Assembly: GCA_946409885.1 (NCBI GenBank)
Contig: CAMJYF010000141.1
Location: forward strand, 1 to 5,801
Length of the DNA stretch: 5,801 bases
DNA from: an uncultured Clostridia bacterium
GTDB lineage: Bacteria; Bacillota; Clostridia; Oscillospirales; Acutalibacteraceae
Reading direction: 5' to 3'
Position 1 is the stretch's first letter, and every line of letters begins with the position of its first letter. Shown piece after piece: positions 1 through 5,801 of this stretch. A program made the translations under genes and the position numbers. Under the pieces are notes generated by a model. That model did no database searches. It was not told where the DNA came from and saw nothing but the letters and a program-made list of their open reading frames with translations.

Positions 1-1
1 A

Positions 2-49
2 GAAGCCGCCATCGCACTGGCGGCATTTCCCGTGTCGGGCACGCCATGA
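2..49 (+). CDS. Possible C-terminal end of an upstream gene (partial, very tentative)
   Basis: The frame starting at base 2 is open from the left edge to a TGA at 47-49 and encodes a 15-residue tail, EAAIALAAFPVSGTP. Its third codon positions are GC-rich like the real genes here, which is the only support. Fifteen residues cannot be assigned to a family. A second frame (from base 1) stays open to the TGA at 88-90 but has less gene-like codon use. If the call is right, 79 bases separate this gene from the hydrolase start, enough room for a separate promoter. Confidence 0.25.
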   Translation, partial: EAAIALAAFPVSGTP

Positions 50-85
50 ATCTTTATGAAAAAAGAATAGACTTTCCCGATGCGA

Positions 86-91
86 TATGAT
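86..91 (+). promoter_or_regulatory. Candidate -10 element upstream of the hydrolase operon
   Basis: TATGAT at 86-91 differs from the sigma-70/SigA -10 consensus by one base. It lies in a locally AT-rich stretch (about 50-110) that contrasts with the GC-rich genes. A start of transcription near 98 would give a leader of about 30 bases. No good -35 hexamer lies 16-18 bases upstream (63-68 reads AAGAAT), and there is no extended TG motif, so the call is weak. Confidence 0.25.
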
Positions 92-111
92 AAGATGAAA
101 GCAAACCAACA

Positions 112-119
112 GAAAGGGG
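112..119 (+). promoter_or_regulatory. Ribosome binding site of the GH2 hydrolase
   Basis: GAAAGGGG at 112-119 is purine-rich and sits nine bases before the ATG at 129. It is a weaker match to the Shine-Dalgarno consensus than the site of the next gene. It supports ATG 129 as the start, and the protein aligns with the LacZ family from its first residues. Confidence 0.6.
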
Positions 120-128
120 CGGCTCCTG

Positions 129-3104
129 ATGCAGATCAAACGATTCTACCGTAATCCCGCCATCCAGCACGTGGGAACGCAGGCTCCCCGCGCCTATTTC
201 ATCCCCTTTGATAAATCGGGCCATTCCGAAAAGCAGCGGGAGGTCTCCCCCTTCTTCACCTCCCTGTGCGGCGAGTGGGACTTCCGCTTTTTCCGCAACG
301 TGGAGGAGCTGGAACTGGAGGCCCCGGATTTCCCCGCCTCCGTTTCCTGCAGCGCTGCCATCCCGGTGCCCCTGTGCTGGCAGCTGTCCGGCATAAAAGG
401 CGTGGACGTTCCCCAGTACATCAATCAGGATTACCCCTTCCCGGTGGACCCGCCGCACCTGCCGGATGAGATTCCCTGCGGCTTTTACCGCAAGACCGCC
501 GAGCTGAAAAAGCGGCCCGGCAAGCGGTACTACCTCAACTTTGACGGGGTGGCATCCTGCTTTTACCTGTGGGTCAACGGGAAATTCATGGGCTATTCCG
601 AGGTGAGCCACTGCAACAGTGAATTTGATATCACCGACGCCATGAAGGCCGGAAGAAACGTGTTCGAGGCGCTGGTGATCAAATACTGCACCGGCACCTA
701 CCTGGAGGATCAGGACTTTTTCCGTCTCTCCGGCATCTTCCGCCCCGTCTACCTGCTGGAGCGGGAGGAGGCGCACCTGCGGGATATCCAGATCAAGGGC
801 GCGGTCAGCGGCGACCTGAAGAGCGCGGAGCTGCGGGTATCGCCCGTCTTTTCCGCCGACTGCGACATGAACTGGACGCTGCTCTCCCCCGACGGCAGGA
901 TCGTGGGCATCGGCCAGGACAAGGATGAATTCACCGTGCCGGTGAGGGATCCCGTTCTGTGGAACGCGGAGGAGCCGAGGCTGTACACCCTGCGGGTGAA
1001 CGTGGGGGGCGAGCATATCGCCTTTCCCGTGGCGCTGCGGCGGCTGGAAATTCAAAACGGCTGCCTGCTGCTGAACCGGAAAAAGATCAAGCTGAAGGGG
1101 ATCAACCGCCACGATAGCGCCCCCGAGACGGGCTACTACGTGGATTACGCCAAAATGAAGGAGGAGCTGCGGCTGCTGAAACGCGGCAACGTGAATACCA
1201 TCCGCACCTCCCACTACCCCAACGACCCGCGCTTTTTGGCTCTGTGCGACACCATGGGCTTTATGGTGATCGACGAGGCCGACCTGGAAAGCCACGGCAT
1301 GGGCTACAACTTCGGCGACTGGGACTGGTCCTACTGGGCTTACCTCTGCGACGCGCCGGAGTGGAAGGAGGCCTGTCTTGACCGGGCCAGGCGCCTGTAC
1401 GAGCGGGACAAGAACCACGGCTGCGTCGTCTTCTGGTCCCTGGGCAACGAATCCGGCTGCGGGGAAAACCACCGCCTGATGGCGAAATATATCCGGCAGC
1501 GGGACCGCGACGCGCTGATCCACTACGAAAACGCCCATCTGGAATACGCCGCGCGGGTGGGCCGGGATTTCAGCGACATTTCCGACGTGGAAAGCCGCAT
1601 GTACGCCTCCACGGAATACCTGAAGGCCTATCTGGAGGACCCCGCCCACAAAAAGCCCTTTTTCTACTGCGAATACGTCTCCTCCCAGTCCACGGGGGAT
1701 ATCCCCCTGCACTGGGACGGGCTGGAACAATATGACAACTACTGCGGCGGCTGTGTGTGGGAGTTTGCCGACCACGCCGTGACTATCGGCACGAAAGATA
1801 AGCCGAAGTACCGCTACGGCGGGGATTTCGGCGACTGGCCCAACGATCACATCAGCTGCCTGGACGGGCTGGTCTACCCGGACCGCCGCCCCCGCCCCGG
1901 TTTCTGGGATATGAAGGACGCCTACAAGCCCTTTGCCGTCAGCTATGAGGCGGGTGCCATCACCGTCAGAAATAAACGGTATTTTACCTCGCTGGCGGAT
2001 ACGGACCTATACTGGACCGTGGAAGAGGAAGGACGGGAAGTAAATAGCGGCAGGATCTCCTCCCCCGCTATTCCCCCGCAGCGGGAAAAGACCTTCCGCC
2101 TGTTCGACGATTACGAGCCCCTGTGCCTGACGACGGTAAACGTTTATCTGCGGTACAGGGAGCCCACAGATTTTGCCGGAAAGGGCGATGAGCTGGGGCA
2201 CGCGCAGTTTGTGCTGAAAAACGAACCCATCACCTTCGACGCTCCCGGCGGCGCGCCACTGGAGACGCAGGAAACGCGGACGCAGATCGTCATCCGCTGC
2301 GGCAAAACCGTCTGCGTGTTCGATAAGCTCTCCGGCAGGCTGGCGTCGGTCAGCCGCGGCCGGGAGCTGACGGCGGCGCCGCTGTCGTTTTCCCTTTCCC
2401 GCGCGCACTGGAACTACGGTGGCACCACCGGGGAATGGGAACGCGCCCGCTTCCGCCACACCACCCAGAAGACCTATTCCGTGGAGGTGACCAGGCGCAC
2501 GGAAGATACCGTTGAGATCCGCACGGACGTGTCCTTCGGGGCGGCGGCCATGCCGCCCGCCGTAAAGGCGGAAATACGATACGCCTTCCGCAGCGACGGC
2601 AAAATCAACATTACTGTCAACGCCCGCGTCAACGAGGGGGCGCCGCAGCTGCCGCGCTTCGGCCTTCAGGTGACCATGCCAAAGGATTTCCGCCTATTGC
2701 AGTACGTGGGCTACGGCCCGGAGGAGGCCTATGCGGACCGGTTCCGCAGCCAGCGGCTTTCCGCCTATCAGACCACTGTGCGCGACAATTTTGAGCACTA
2801 CCTCTACCCCACCGAGTGCTCCGCCCATTTCGGCACCAAGGCGGCGGCGGTGGCGGACGAGGCCGGTCACGGTTTTATCTTCGCGGATACCTCCGGCCGG
2901 GGGTTCGTGTTCAACGCCAAGCCCTATTCCGATGAGCAGCTGGCGGAAACCGCCCACGACGACGAGCTGACAGAGCTGGATTCCACCGTTGTCAGCCTTG
3001 ACTACAAGATTCTGGCGGACAACCTTGGCTTTGCGGAGCAGGAGCCGTGGCGCGCCTTTTCGGAAAAGGAGTTTTCCTTCTCTTATGACATCATTCCGGT
3101 GTAA
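129..3104 (+). CDS. LacZ-type glycoside hydrolase family 2 (beta-galactosidase-like)
   Basis: This 991-residue retaining exo-beta-glycosidase is close in length to E. coli LacZ (about 1024). No signal peptide is seen, so it should act in the cytoplasm. Domain order is inferred from sequence: sugar-binding jelly roll (about 20-215), Ig-like domain (about 217-310), TIM barrel (about 312-600), linker beta domain (about 610-700) and beta-galactosidase small-chain domain (about 715-990). Visible catalytic features are the acid/base Glu441 in SLGNESG, nucleophile Glu515 in CEY, Mg ligands Glu387 and His389 in LESHG, plus His328, His362, Met491-Tyr492, Trp544 and the LEDQD motif (192-196). Compared with E. 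coli LacZ, the His540, Phe601 and Asn604 positions appear to be Ser518, Ser576 and Asp579, and the usual HAMGN after the nucleophile is replaced by SSQSTGD. Family membership is secure. The substrate is not: lactose hydrolysis is the default label, but another beta-galactoside or related glycoside is possible. First gene of the cluster. Confidence 0.9.
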   Translation: MQIKRFYRNPAIQHVGTQAPRAYFIPFDKSGHSEKQREVSPFFTSLCGEWDFRFFRNVEELELEAPDFPASVSCSAAIPVPLCWQLSGIKGVDVPQYINQDYPFPVDPPHLPDEIPCGFYRKTAELKKRPGKRYYLNFDGVASCFYLWVNGKFMGYSEVSHCNSEFDITDAMKAGRNVFEALVIKYCTGTYLEDQDFFRLSGIFRPVYLLEREEAHLRDIQIKGAVSGDLKSAELRVSPVFSADCDMNWTLLSPDGRIVGIGQDKDEFTVPVRDPVLWNAEEPRLYTLRVNVGGEHIAFPVALRRLEIQNGCLLLNRKKIKLKGINRHDSAPETGYYVDYAKMKEELRLLKRGNVNTIRTSHYPNDPRFLALCDTMGFMVIDEADLESHGMGYNFGDWDWSYWAYLCDAPEWKEACLDRARRLYERDKNHGCVVFWSLGNESGCGENHRLMAKYIRQRDRDALIHYENAHLEYAARVGRDFSDISDVESRMYASTEYLKAYLEDPAHKKPFFYCEYVSSQSTGDIPLHWDGLEQYDNYCGGCVWEFADHAVTIGTKDKPKYRYGGDFGDWPNDHISCLDGLVYPDRRPRPGFWDMKDAYKPFAVSYEAGAITVRNKRYFTSLADTDLYWTVEEEGREVNSGRISSPAIPPQREKTFRLFDDYEPLCLTTVNVYLRYREPTDFAGKGDELGHAQFVLKNEPITFDAPGGAPLETQETRTQIVIRCGKTVCVFDKLSGRLASVSRGRELTAAPLSFSLSRAHWNYGGTTGEWERARFRHTTQKTYSVEVTRRTEDTVEIRTDVSFGAAAMPPAVKAEIRYAFRSDGKINITVNARVNEGAPQLPRFGLQVTMPKDFRLLQYVGYGPEEAYADRFRSQRLSAYQTTVRDNFEHYLYPTECSAHFGTKAAAVADEAGHGFIFADTSGRGFVFNAKPYSDEQLAETAHDDELTELDSTVVSLDYKILADNLGFAEQEPWRAFSEKEFSFSYDIIPV

Positions 3105-3109
3105 GGAGG
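3103..3109 (+). promoter_or_regulatory. Strong Shine-Dalgarno overlapping the hydrolase stop codon
   Basis: AAGGAGG at 3103-3109 is a near-perfect anti-16S match, six bases before the ATG at 3116. Its first two bases are the last two of the hydrolase TAA (3102-3104). Ribosomes finishing the hydrolase stop on top of this site, so translational coupling is likely. It fixes the start of the permease gene. Confidence 0.85.
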
Positions 3110-3115
3110 ATATTT

Positions 3116-4294
3116 ATGGATAAGCTGAAGCATTGGCTGCGCAAGCCATGGGCAGGCACCGCGGCTGCGCTGTGCGTCGCCGTGCTGCTGTATGAGATCC
3201 TGGAGCATTTTTCCTCCGTCAAAGGCGGCGTCAACGCCGTGCTGACGTTCCTATCCCCTGTTTTCACGGGCGTGGTGGTGGCCTATCTCTTTGACCCTGT
3301 CTCGGAGTTTTTTAAGCGGACGCTGCTCAAAAAGGTCAAAAAAGAGAGCGCGCGCCATATCTGGGGCGTGATCCTCACCATCATCTGCGTGGTGCTGGTG
3401 CTGGCGCTGCTGCTGGTCTCGCTGATCCCCTCCATCGCCAAAAGCGTTTCCAAGCTGATCGGCAACTGGGACAGCTACACCGCCAAGCTGAAGGACCTGC
3501 TGGGCTGGGCGGACGACTTCGCCAAAAAACACAACATCAACGTGGATCTCTCCAACGTCCACAACCTGATCGACAACGCGTTGAACAGGCTGTACACCGT
3601 GGTGAAGGACAACCTGAAAAACATCCTGGGCACCCTGGGCAGCATCGGTTCCGACATCTCCAATTTCGCGGTGGGCGTGGTCTTCGGCTTCTGCTTCCTG
3701 GCCGCCAAAAAGACGCTGCTGACCATTCTCTCGCTGCTGCGCCGCGCGGTTTTCAAAACCGAGCGGATCGAAAAGAATAACCTGCTGCTAGAGCGCTGCC
3801 ACCGGGTGTTCATCCGCTACGTGGGCGCCACCCTGCTGGACGCGCTGATCGTGGGGATCACAACGCTGATCTTTACCCTGGCAGCGGGCATGCCTTACGC
3901 GCCCCTGATCGCGGTGATGGTGGCCATCACCAACATCATCCCCACCTTCGGCCCCATGATCGGCGCGGCCATCGGCATCTTTTTCCTGATACTGGAAAGC
4001 CCCGTCAAGGCGCTGATCTTCTTCATCTTCATCTGCGTGCTGCAAAGCATTGACGGCATGATTATCAAAACCAAGCTGTTCAAGGGGTCGCTGGGCATCC
4101 CCGGCGTGTGGACCATGGTGCTGATCATCCTGGGAGGCAAGATCGCCGGCATGGCAGGCATCATCCTGGCCATCCCCGCGGCGGCCATCTTCGCCATCCT
4201 GTACCGGGAGACCATTGAGCCCCGTCTGGAAAAGCGGAAAGAAAAAATCAACGCGCCGGAAACCTTACCCGACGCGGACCGGAAAGAAGGATAA
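3116..4294 (+). CDS. AI-2E family transporter (TqsA/PerM-like permease)
   Basis: This 392-residue polytopic inner-membrane protein has the usual length and layout of the AI-2E (UPF0118) family. Hydrophobic segments lie at about 13-30, 40-60, 83-106, 180-207, 237-258, 260-284, 285-310 and 331-362. A long polar, amphipathic region (about 107-178) follows the third segment, as is usual in the family. Family-like motifs include SPVFTGVVVAYLFDP (47-61) near the second segment, NIIPTFGPMIGAAIG (273-287) and the C-terminal GGKIAGMAGIILAIPAAA (340-357). The last 30 residues are charged and probably cytoplasmic. Some members export the quorum signal AI-2 (TqsA) and others have been reported as cation/proton antiporters, so the substrate cannot be told from sequence. 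The gene sits 11 bases after the hydrolase and two before the DUF4342 gene. No link between AI-2E proteins and beta-galactoside use is established, so shared transcription need not mean shared pathway. Confidence 0.9.
   Translation: MDKLKHWLRKPWAGTAAALCVAVLLYEILEHFSSVKGGVNAVLTFLSPVFTGVVVAYLFDPVSEFFKRTLLKKVKKESARHIWGVILTIICVVLVLALLLVSLIPSIAKSVSKLIGNWDSYTAKLKDLLGWADDFAKKHNINVDLSNVHNLIDNALNRLYTVVKDNLKNILGTLGSIGSDISNFAVGVVFGFCFLAAKKTLLTILSLLRRAVFKTERIEKNNLLLERCHRVFIRYVGATLLDALIVGITTLIFTLAAGMPYAPLIAVMVAITNIIPTFGPMIGAAIGIFFLILESPVKALIFFIFICVLQSIDGMIIKTKLFKGSLGIPGVWTMVLIILGGKIAGMAGIILAIPAAAIFAILYRETIEPRLEKRKEKINAPETLPDADRKEG
4284..4291 (+). promoter_or_regulatory. Shine-Dalgarno of the DUF4342-type gene
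   Basis: AAGAAGGA at 4284-4291 lies inside the last codons of the permease gene, five bases before the ATG at 4297. The permease TAA (4292-4294) lies between the site and the start, so initiation is probably coupled to termination upstream. It supports ATG 4297 over later in-frame starts. Confidence 0.7.
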
Positions 4295-4296
4295 AA

Positions 4297-4746
4297 ATGA
4301 ACGAACAGAACATCAAAGAACAGGCGGAAAAGATCGTGGAAGGGATCAAAAGCTATCTGACCGATAAAACCTCCTCCCACGTCATCCTGAAGCGCAAGGG
4401 AAAAACGCTGCTGAGCGTTTCCGTCGGCGCAGGGCTGATCGGCGCGGCCATCGGGCTGAAAGCAGCTCCCCTTGCGGTGCTGACAGCGGCGCTGATCTCC
4501 TTTGGCACTGACTGTGAGATCGAGCTTGAAAAGACCGACGGCACCATCGTCAGCCTGAACGAGACGAAGCTCGGCGCAAAGCTGGAGGGGCTGAAGGACA
4601 CCGCCAAAGGCAAGGCGAAGGATCTGTTCGGCGACGGCTTTGAGGTCTCCGTTACCGTGGACGCCAACGCGGACGATACGGACGGCGAACCCCAGGAACG
4701 CAAGACCGAAACCGACGCCGCCCCCGCGGAGGACGCGGAGGAATAA
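4297..4746 (+). CDS. DUF4342-type small protein of unknown function
   Basis: This 149-residue protein has no known activity. Residues 1-22 look like an amphipathic helix. Residues 27-79 match the DUF4342 pattern as I recall it: a short beta strand with a basic turn (VILKRKGKTLLSVSV, 29-43), a hydrophobic glycine/alanine-rich stretch (44-69) and a final strand TDCEIELEK (71-79). A lysine-rich amphipathic helix follows (about 91-111), then a strand FEVSVTVDA (115-123) and a strongly acidic, probably disordered tail (124-149). The hydrophobic stretch could be membrane-associated or a buried helical hairpin; sequence alone does not decide. DUF4342 proteins often carry an N-terminal UBA/TS-N-like helical domain, which the first 22 residues could only partly represent. 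It is the last gene of the cluster, two bases after a membrane permease, so a membrane-linked accessory role is a reasonable guess and no more. The gene is real: good ribosome binding site and codon use like its neighbours. Confidence 0.8.
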   Translation: MNEQNIKEQAEKIVEGIKSYLTDKTSSHVILKRKGKTLLSVSVGAGLIGAAIGLKAAPLAVLTAALISFGTDCEIELEKTDGTIVSLNETKLGAKLEGLKDTAKGKAKDLFGDGFEVSVTVDANADDTDGEPQERKTETDAAPAEDAEE

Positions 4747-4751
4747 GGGCG

Positions 4752-4903
4752 TTTGCCGCGCTGTTGTCGCGACAGGTTTAAGGTGTAAGGTTCAAGGTTT
4801 AAGAACATCGCAATCAACGTTGTTTTCCTATTGAAATGGACTTTTTTTCTTACACCTTGCACCTTTAACCTTACACCTGCGACGCGTTGCGTCGCCCCGC
4901 AAA
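4752..4903. repeat. Small inverted-repeat element with heptameric arms (MITE/REP-like, non-coding)
   Basis: The inner part is two arms, 4774-4803 and 4849-4878, in inverted orientation around a 45-base AT-rich spacer (4804-4848, including seven T at 4842-4848). Each arm is four tandem heptamers plus a trailing AG (CT on the right arm). Read outward to inward, the left units are AGGTTTA, AGGTGTA, AGGTTCA, AGGTTTA, and the right units (reverse complement) are AGGTGTA, AGGTTAA, AGGTGCA, AGGTGTA. Positions 1-4 and 7 are invariant in all eight. The arms pair at 25 of 30 positions. Outside the arms lie GC-rich palindromes (4766-4773, and a 7-bp stem at 4879-4895), then similar decamers at the far ends (4752-4761 and 4894-4903, 8 of 10 identical when inverted). 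No transposase is present. The outer limits are my estimate. It lies between convergent genes, a typical place for dispersed repeats. Confidence 0.7.
4879..4895. repeat. GC-rich hairpin at the right end of the inverted-repeat element
   Basis: GCGACGC (4879-4885) and GCGTCGC (4889-4895) form a perfect 7-bp stem with a 3-base loop, directly abutting the right heptamer arm. No T-tract follows on either strand, so it is not an obvious terminator. A shorter palindrome, GTCGCGAC at 4766-4773, abuts the left arm in the mirror position. Confidence 0.6.
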
Positions 4904-4923
4904 ATCCCAATCGCCAGGGCAGC

Positions 4924-4957
4924 AAAAAACCGGCGCCGATCGTCTGATCGGCGCCGG
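4924..4957 (-). terminator. Intrinsic terminator of the Ldh-type dehydrogenase gene
   Basis: A perfect 12-bp stem, CCGGCGCCGATC (4930-4941) with GATCGGCGCCGG (4946-4957), has a 4-base loop. On the minus strand the stem is followed at once by six T (complement of 4924-4929). It begins about 23 bases after the dehydrogenase stop codon, the expected place for a Rho-independent terminator. On the plus strand the stem is followed by ATGTCGG, with no T-tract, so it should work in one direction only. Confidence 0.9.
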
Positions 4958-4980
4958 ATGTCGGTATCACGTTAATTGGA

Positions 4981-5801
4981 TTACGCTTCCCAGGGGAACT
5001 TGTAGTCCAGCTTCAGCTCGTCGCGGACCGCGTTGAACTCCGCCTGCACGGATTCGTTGATCGGCACGCCGTCCACACGGTTCAGGCGCACGATGTGCTC
5101 CTTCTCACCGGCGGTGTAGATGCGCTCCTGGCCGGGGGCCTTTTTGGAGGCGCGCACCGCGCGGAGGATCTCGCCGGACTTCTGGCGGCAGAGGGCCTCG
5201 CCCAGGAAGTGATCGGTATCGATGGCGATGAAGAAGTGGCCCAGATGATAGGGTCTGATGTTGCCGTTCTCGTCCTTGCCGTCCAGGTCCTTGCCGTAGT
5301 CGCCGTCCTGCAGCACAGCGGAAAGCAGCTCCACCACCATGGCGTAGCCGTAGCCCTTGTAGCCGCCCAGATCCTCGCCGATGCCACCCAGAGTGGTCAG
5401 GGCCGCCGTGCCGTTGCGGATCTTCTTCAGCGCGATGCCGGCGTCGCCGGAAACGGGCTGACCGTCGATATCGATGATGGTGCCGGGATGCACGTCCTCG
5501 CCGATTCTGGCGTAGTACTCGATCTTGCCGTTCTGGGTGATGGAAGTGGCGCAGTCGATCAGGAAATCAAAATCCTCGTCTGTGGGGATGCCGATGGTCA
5601 GCGGGTTGGTGCCGAACATGCCTTCCACACCGAAGGTGGGAGCGACGGAAGGACGGGCGTTGGTGCCGGTGATGCCGATGCAGCCCTGCTGGCAGGCCAT
5701 CCAGGGGTAGTAACCCGCGATGCCGTAGTGGCAGGAATTGCGCACGACCACCATGCCCATGCCGTATTCCTTTGCCTTCTTGATGGCCAGCTGCATGCTC
5801 C
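4981..5801 (-). CDS. Ldh-type malate/L-lactate dehydrogenase family oxidoreductase (partial, 5' end off window)
   Basis: The reading frame runs from a TAA at 4983-4981 to the right edge without a stop. The ATG at 5796 is almost certainly internal: the residues after it match the middle of the family, and members are usually 330-360 residues, so roughly 60-90 N-terminal residues lie outside. Numbering from that Met, motifs include RNSCHYG (19-25; His23 is the conserved catalytic histidine), TNARPSVAP (45-53), GTNPLTIGIPT (62-72), LIDCATS (79-85), GGYKGYGYAMVVELLSAVL (144-162) and LGHFFIAID (185-193). The family (PF02615) uses NAD(P)H to interconvert 2-hydroxy and 2-oxo acids. Members include malate, ureidoglycolate, sulfolactate and 2,3-diketo-L-gulonate dehydrogenases and an imine reductase. 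The exact substrate cannot be read from this fragment. The enzyme is soluble and cytoplasmic. It converges on the hydrolase cluster and has its own terminator, so it belongs to a separate transcription unit. Confidence 0.9.
   Translation of the reverse strand, partial: SMQLAIKKAKEYGMGMVVVRNSCHYGIAGYYPWMACQQGCIGITGTNARPSVAPTFGVEGMFGTNPLTIGIPTDEDFDFLIDCATSITQNGKIEYYARIGEDVHPGTIIDIDGQPVSGDAGIALKKIRNGTAALTTLGGIGEDLGGYKGYGYAMVVELLSAVLQDGDYGKDLDGKDENGNIRPYHLGHFFIAIDTDHFLGEALCRQKSGEILRAVRASKKAPGQERIYTAGEKEHIVRLNRVDGVPINESVQAEFNAVRDELKLDYKFPWEA

Noticed and set aside
5..24. Hairpin GCCGCCA / TGGCGGC with a 6-base loop near the left edge, considered as a terminator of an upstream gene.
   Set aside because: It is followed only by ATTTCCC, not a T-tract, and lies inside the possible upstream reading frame ending at 49. 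A 7-bp stem in GC-rich coding sequence is easily found by chance.
54..1850. Long open frame of 598 codons on the minus strand opposite the hydrolase gene.
   Set aside because: It lies entirely within the well-supported GH2 gene apart from its end, and its Val/Gly/Ala/His-rich product resembles no family. Such antisense frames are common when GC-rich third positions remove stop codons.
2007..2459. Open frames on the minus strand within the 3' half of the hydrolase gene and within the permease gene.
   Set aside because: They have low-complexity composition, no ribosome binding sites and complete overlap with real genes. They are shadow frames.
4774..4878. The heptamer arms considered as a CRISPR array or riboswitch.
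   Set aside because: The units are 7 bases with no spacers between them, so it is not a CRISPR array. It lies after the stop codons of both flanking genes, so a riboswitch controlling either is unlikely.
4353..4970. Minus-strand frame of 205 codons across the inverted-repeat element and the DUF4342 gene, and a 64-codon plus-strand frame at 4640-4834.
   Set aside because: Both run through the heptamer repeat, giving repeat-derived peptides such as LNLEPYTLNL, and overlap a better-supported gene in another frame. I treat them as spurious.
5796..5796. ATG at 5796 (minus strand) as the true start of the dehydrogenase.
   Set aside because: The frame stays open to the edge (preceded by AGC for Ser). 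The residues after the Met align with the interior of the family, and the catalytic histidine would be only 23 residues in, far too early. The GGAG just upstream looks like a Shine-Dalgarno but is too close to the ATG and fits the coding frame.

Overview
The window is GC-rich (by eye about 60% GC, strong preference for C/G at third codon positions). It has purine-rich Shine-Dalgarno sites and gene content typical of a high-GC anaerobic Firmicute (Clostridia, Oscillospiraceae/Christensenellales-like, probably gut-associated). That placement is an inference from gene style and composition; no marker gene is present.

Layout. Positions 1-128 hold a short leader that may include the last codons of an upstream gene, then a weak candidate promoter and a Shine-Dalgarno. 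A tight three-gene plus-strand cluster follows: a 991-residue LacZ-type family 2 glycoside hydrolase (129-3104), an AI-2E/PerM-family membrane permease (3116-4294) and a 149-residue DUF4342-type small protein (4297-4746). The gaps are 11 and 2 bases. The first stop codon overlaps the next ribosome binding site, and the second ribosome binding site runs up to the next stop codon, so the three are very likely co-transcribed and co-translated. On the minus strand, converging on them, is the C-terminal three quarters of an Ldh-type (malate/L-lactate/ureidoglycolate dehydrogenase superfamily) NAD(P)-dependent oxidoreductase (4981 to beyond 5801). It is cut by the right edge and ends at a strong intrinsic terminator (4924-4957).

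The 234-base convergent intergenic space is the most unusual part. It contains an inverted-repeat element in which each arm is exactly four copies of a degenerate heptamer, AGGTKHA. The arms flank an AT-rich 45-base spacer and are bordered outside by GC-rich self-complementary sequence. It looks like a small non-coding dispersed or mobile-type repeat, not a gene.

Functionally, the hydrolase is cytoplasmic and keeps the full catalytic and Mg-site residue set of LacZ, but it differs at several substrate and sodium pocket positions (E. coli His540, Phe601 and Asn604 equivalents). A beta-galactoside-like substrate other than lactose is therefore plausible. No sugar importer or regulator is visible nearby, and the role of the permease and DUF4342 protein in the same operon is unknown. 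No CRISPR array, tRNA, rRNA, phage gene or defence system is visible. Most of the window is ordinary metabolic sequence.
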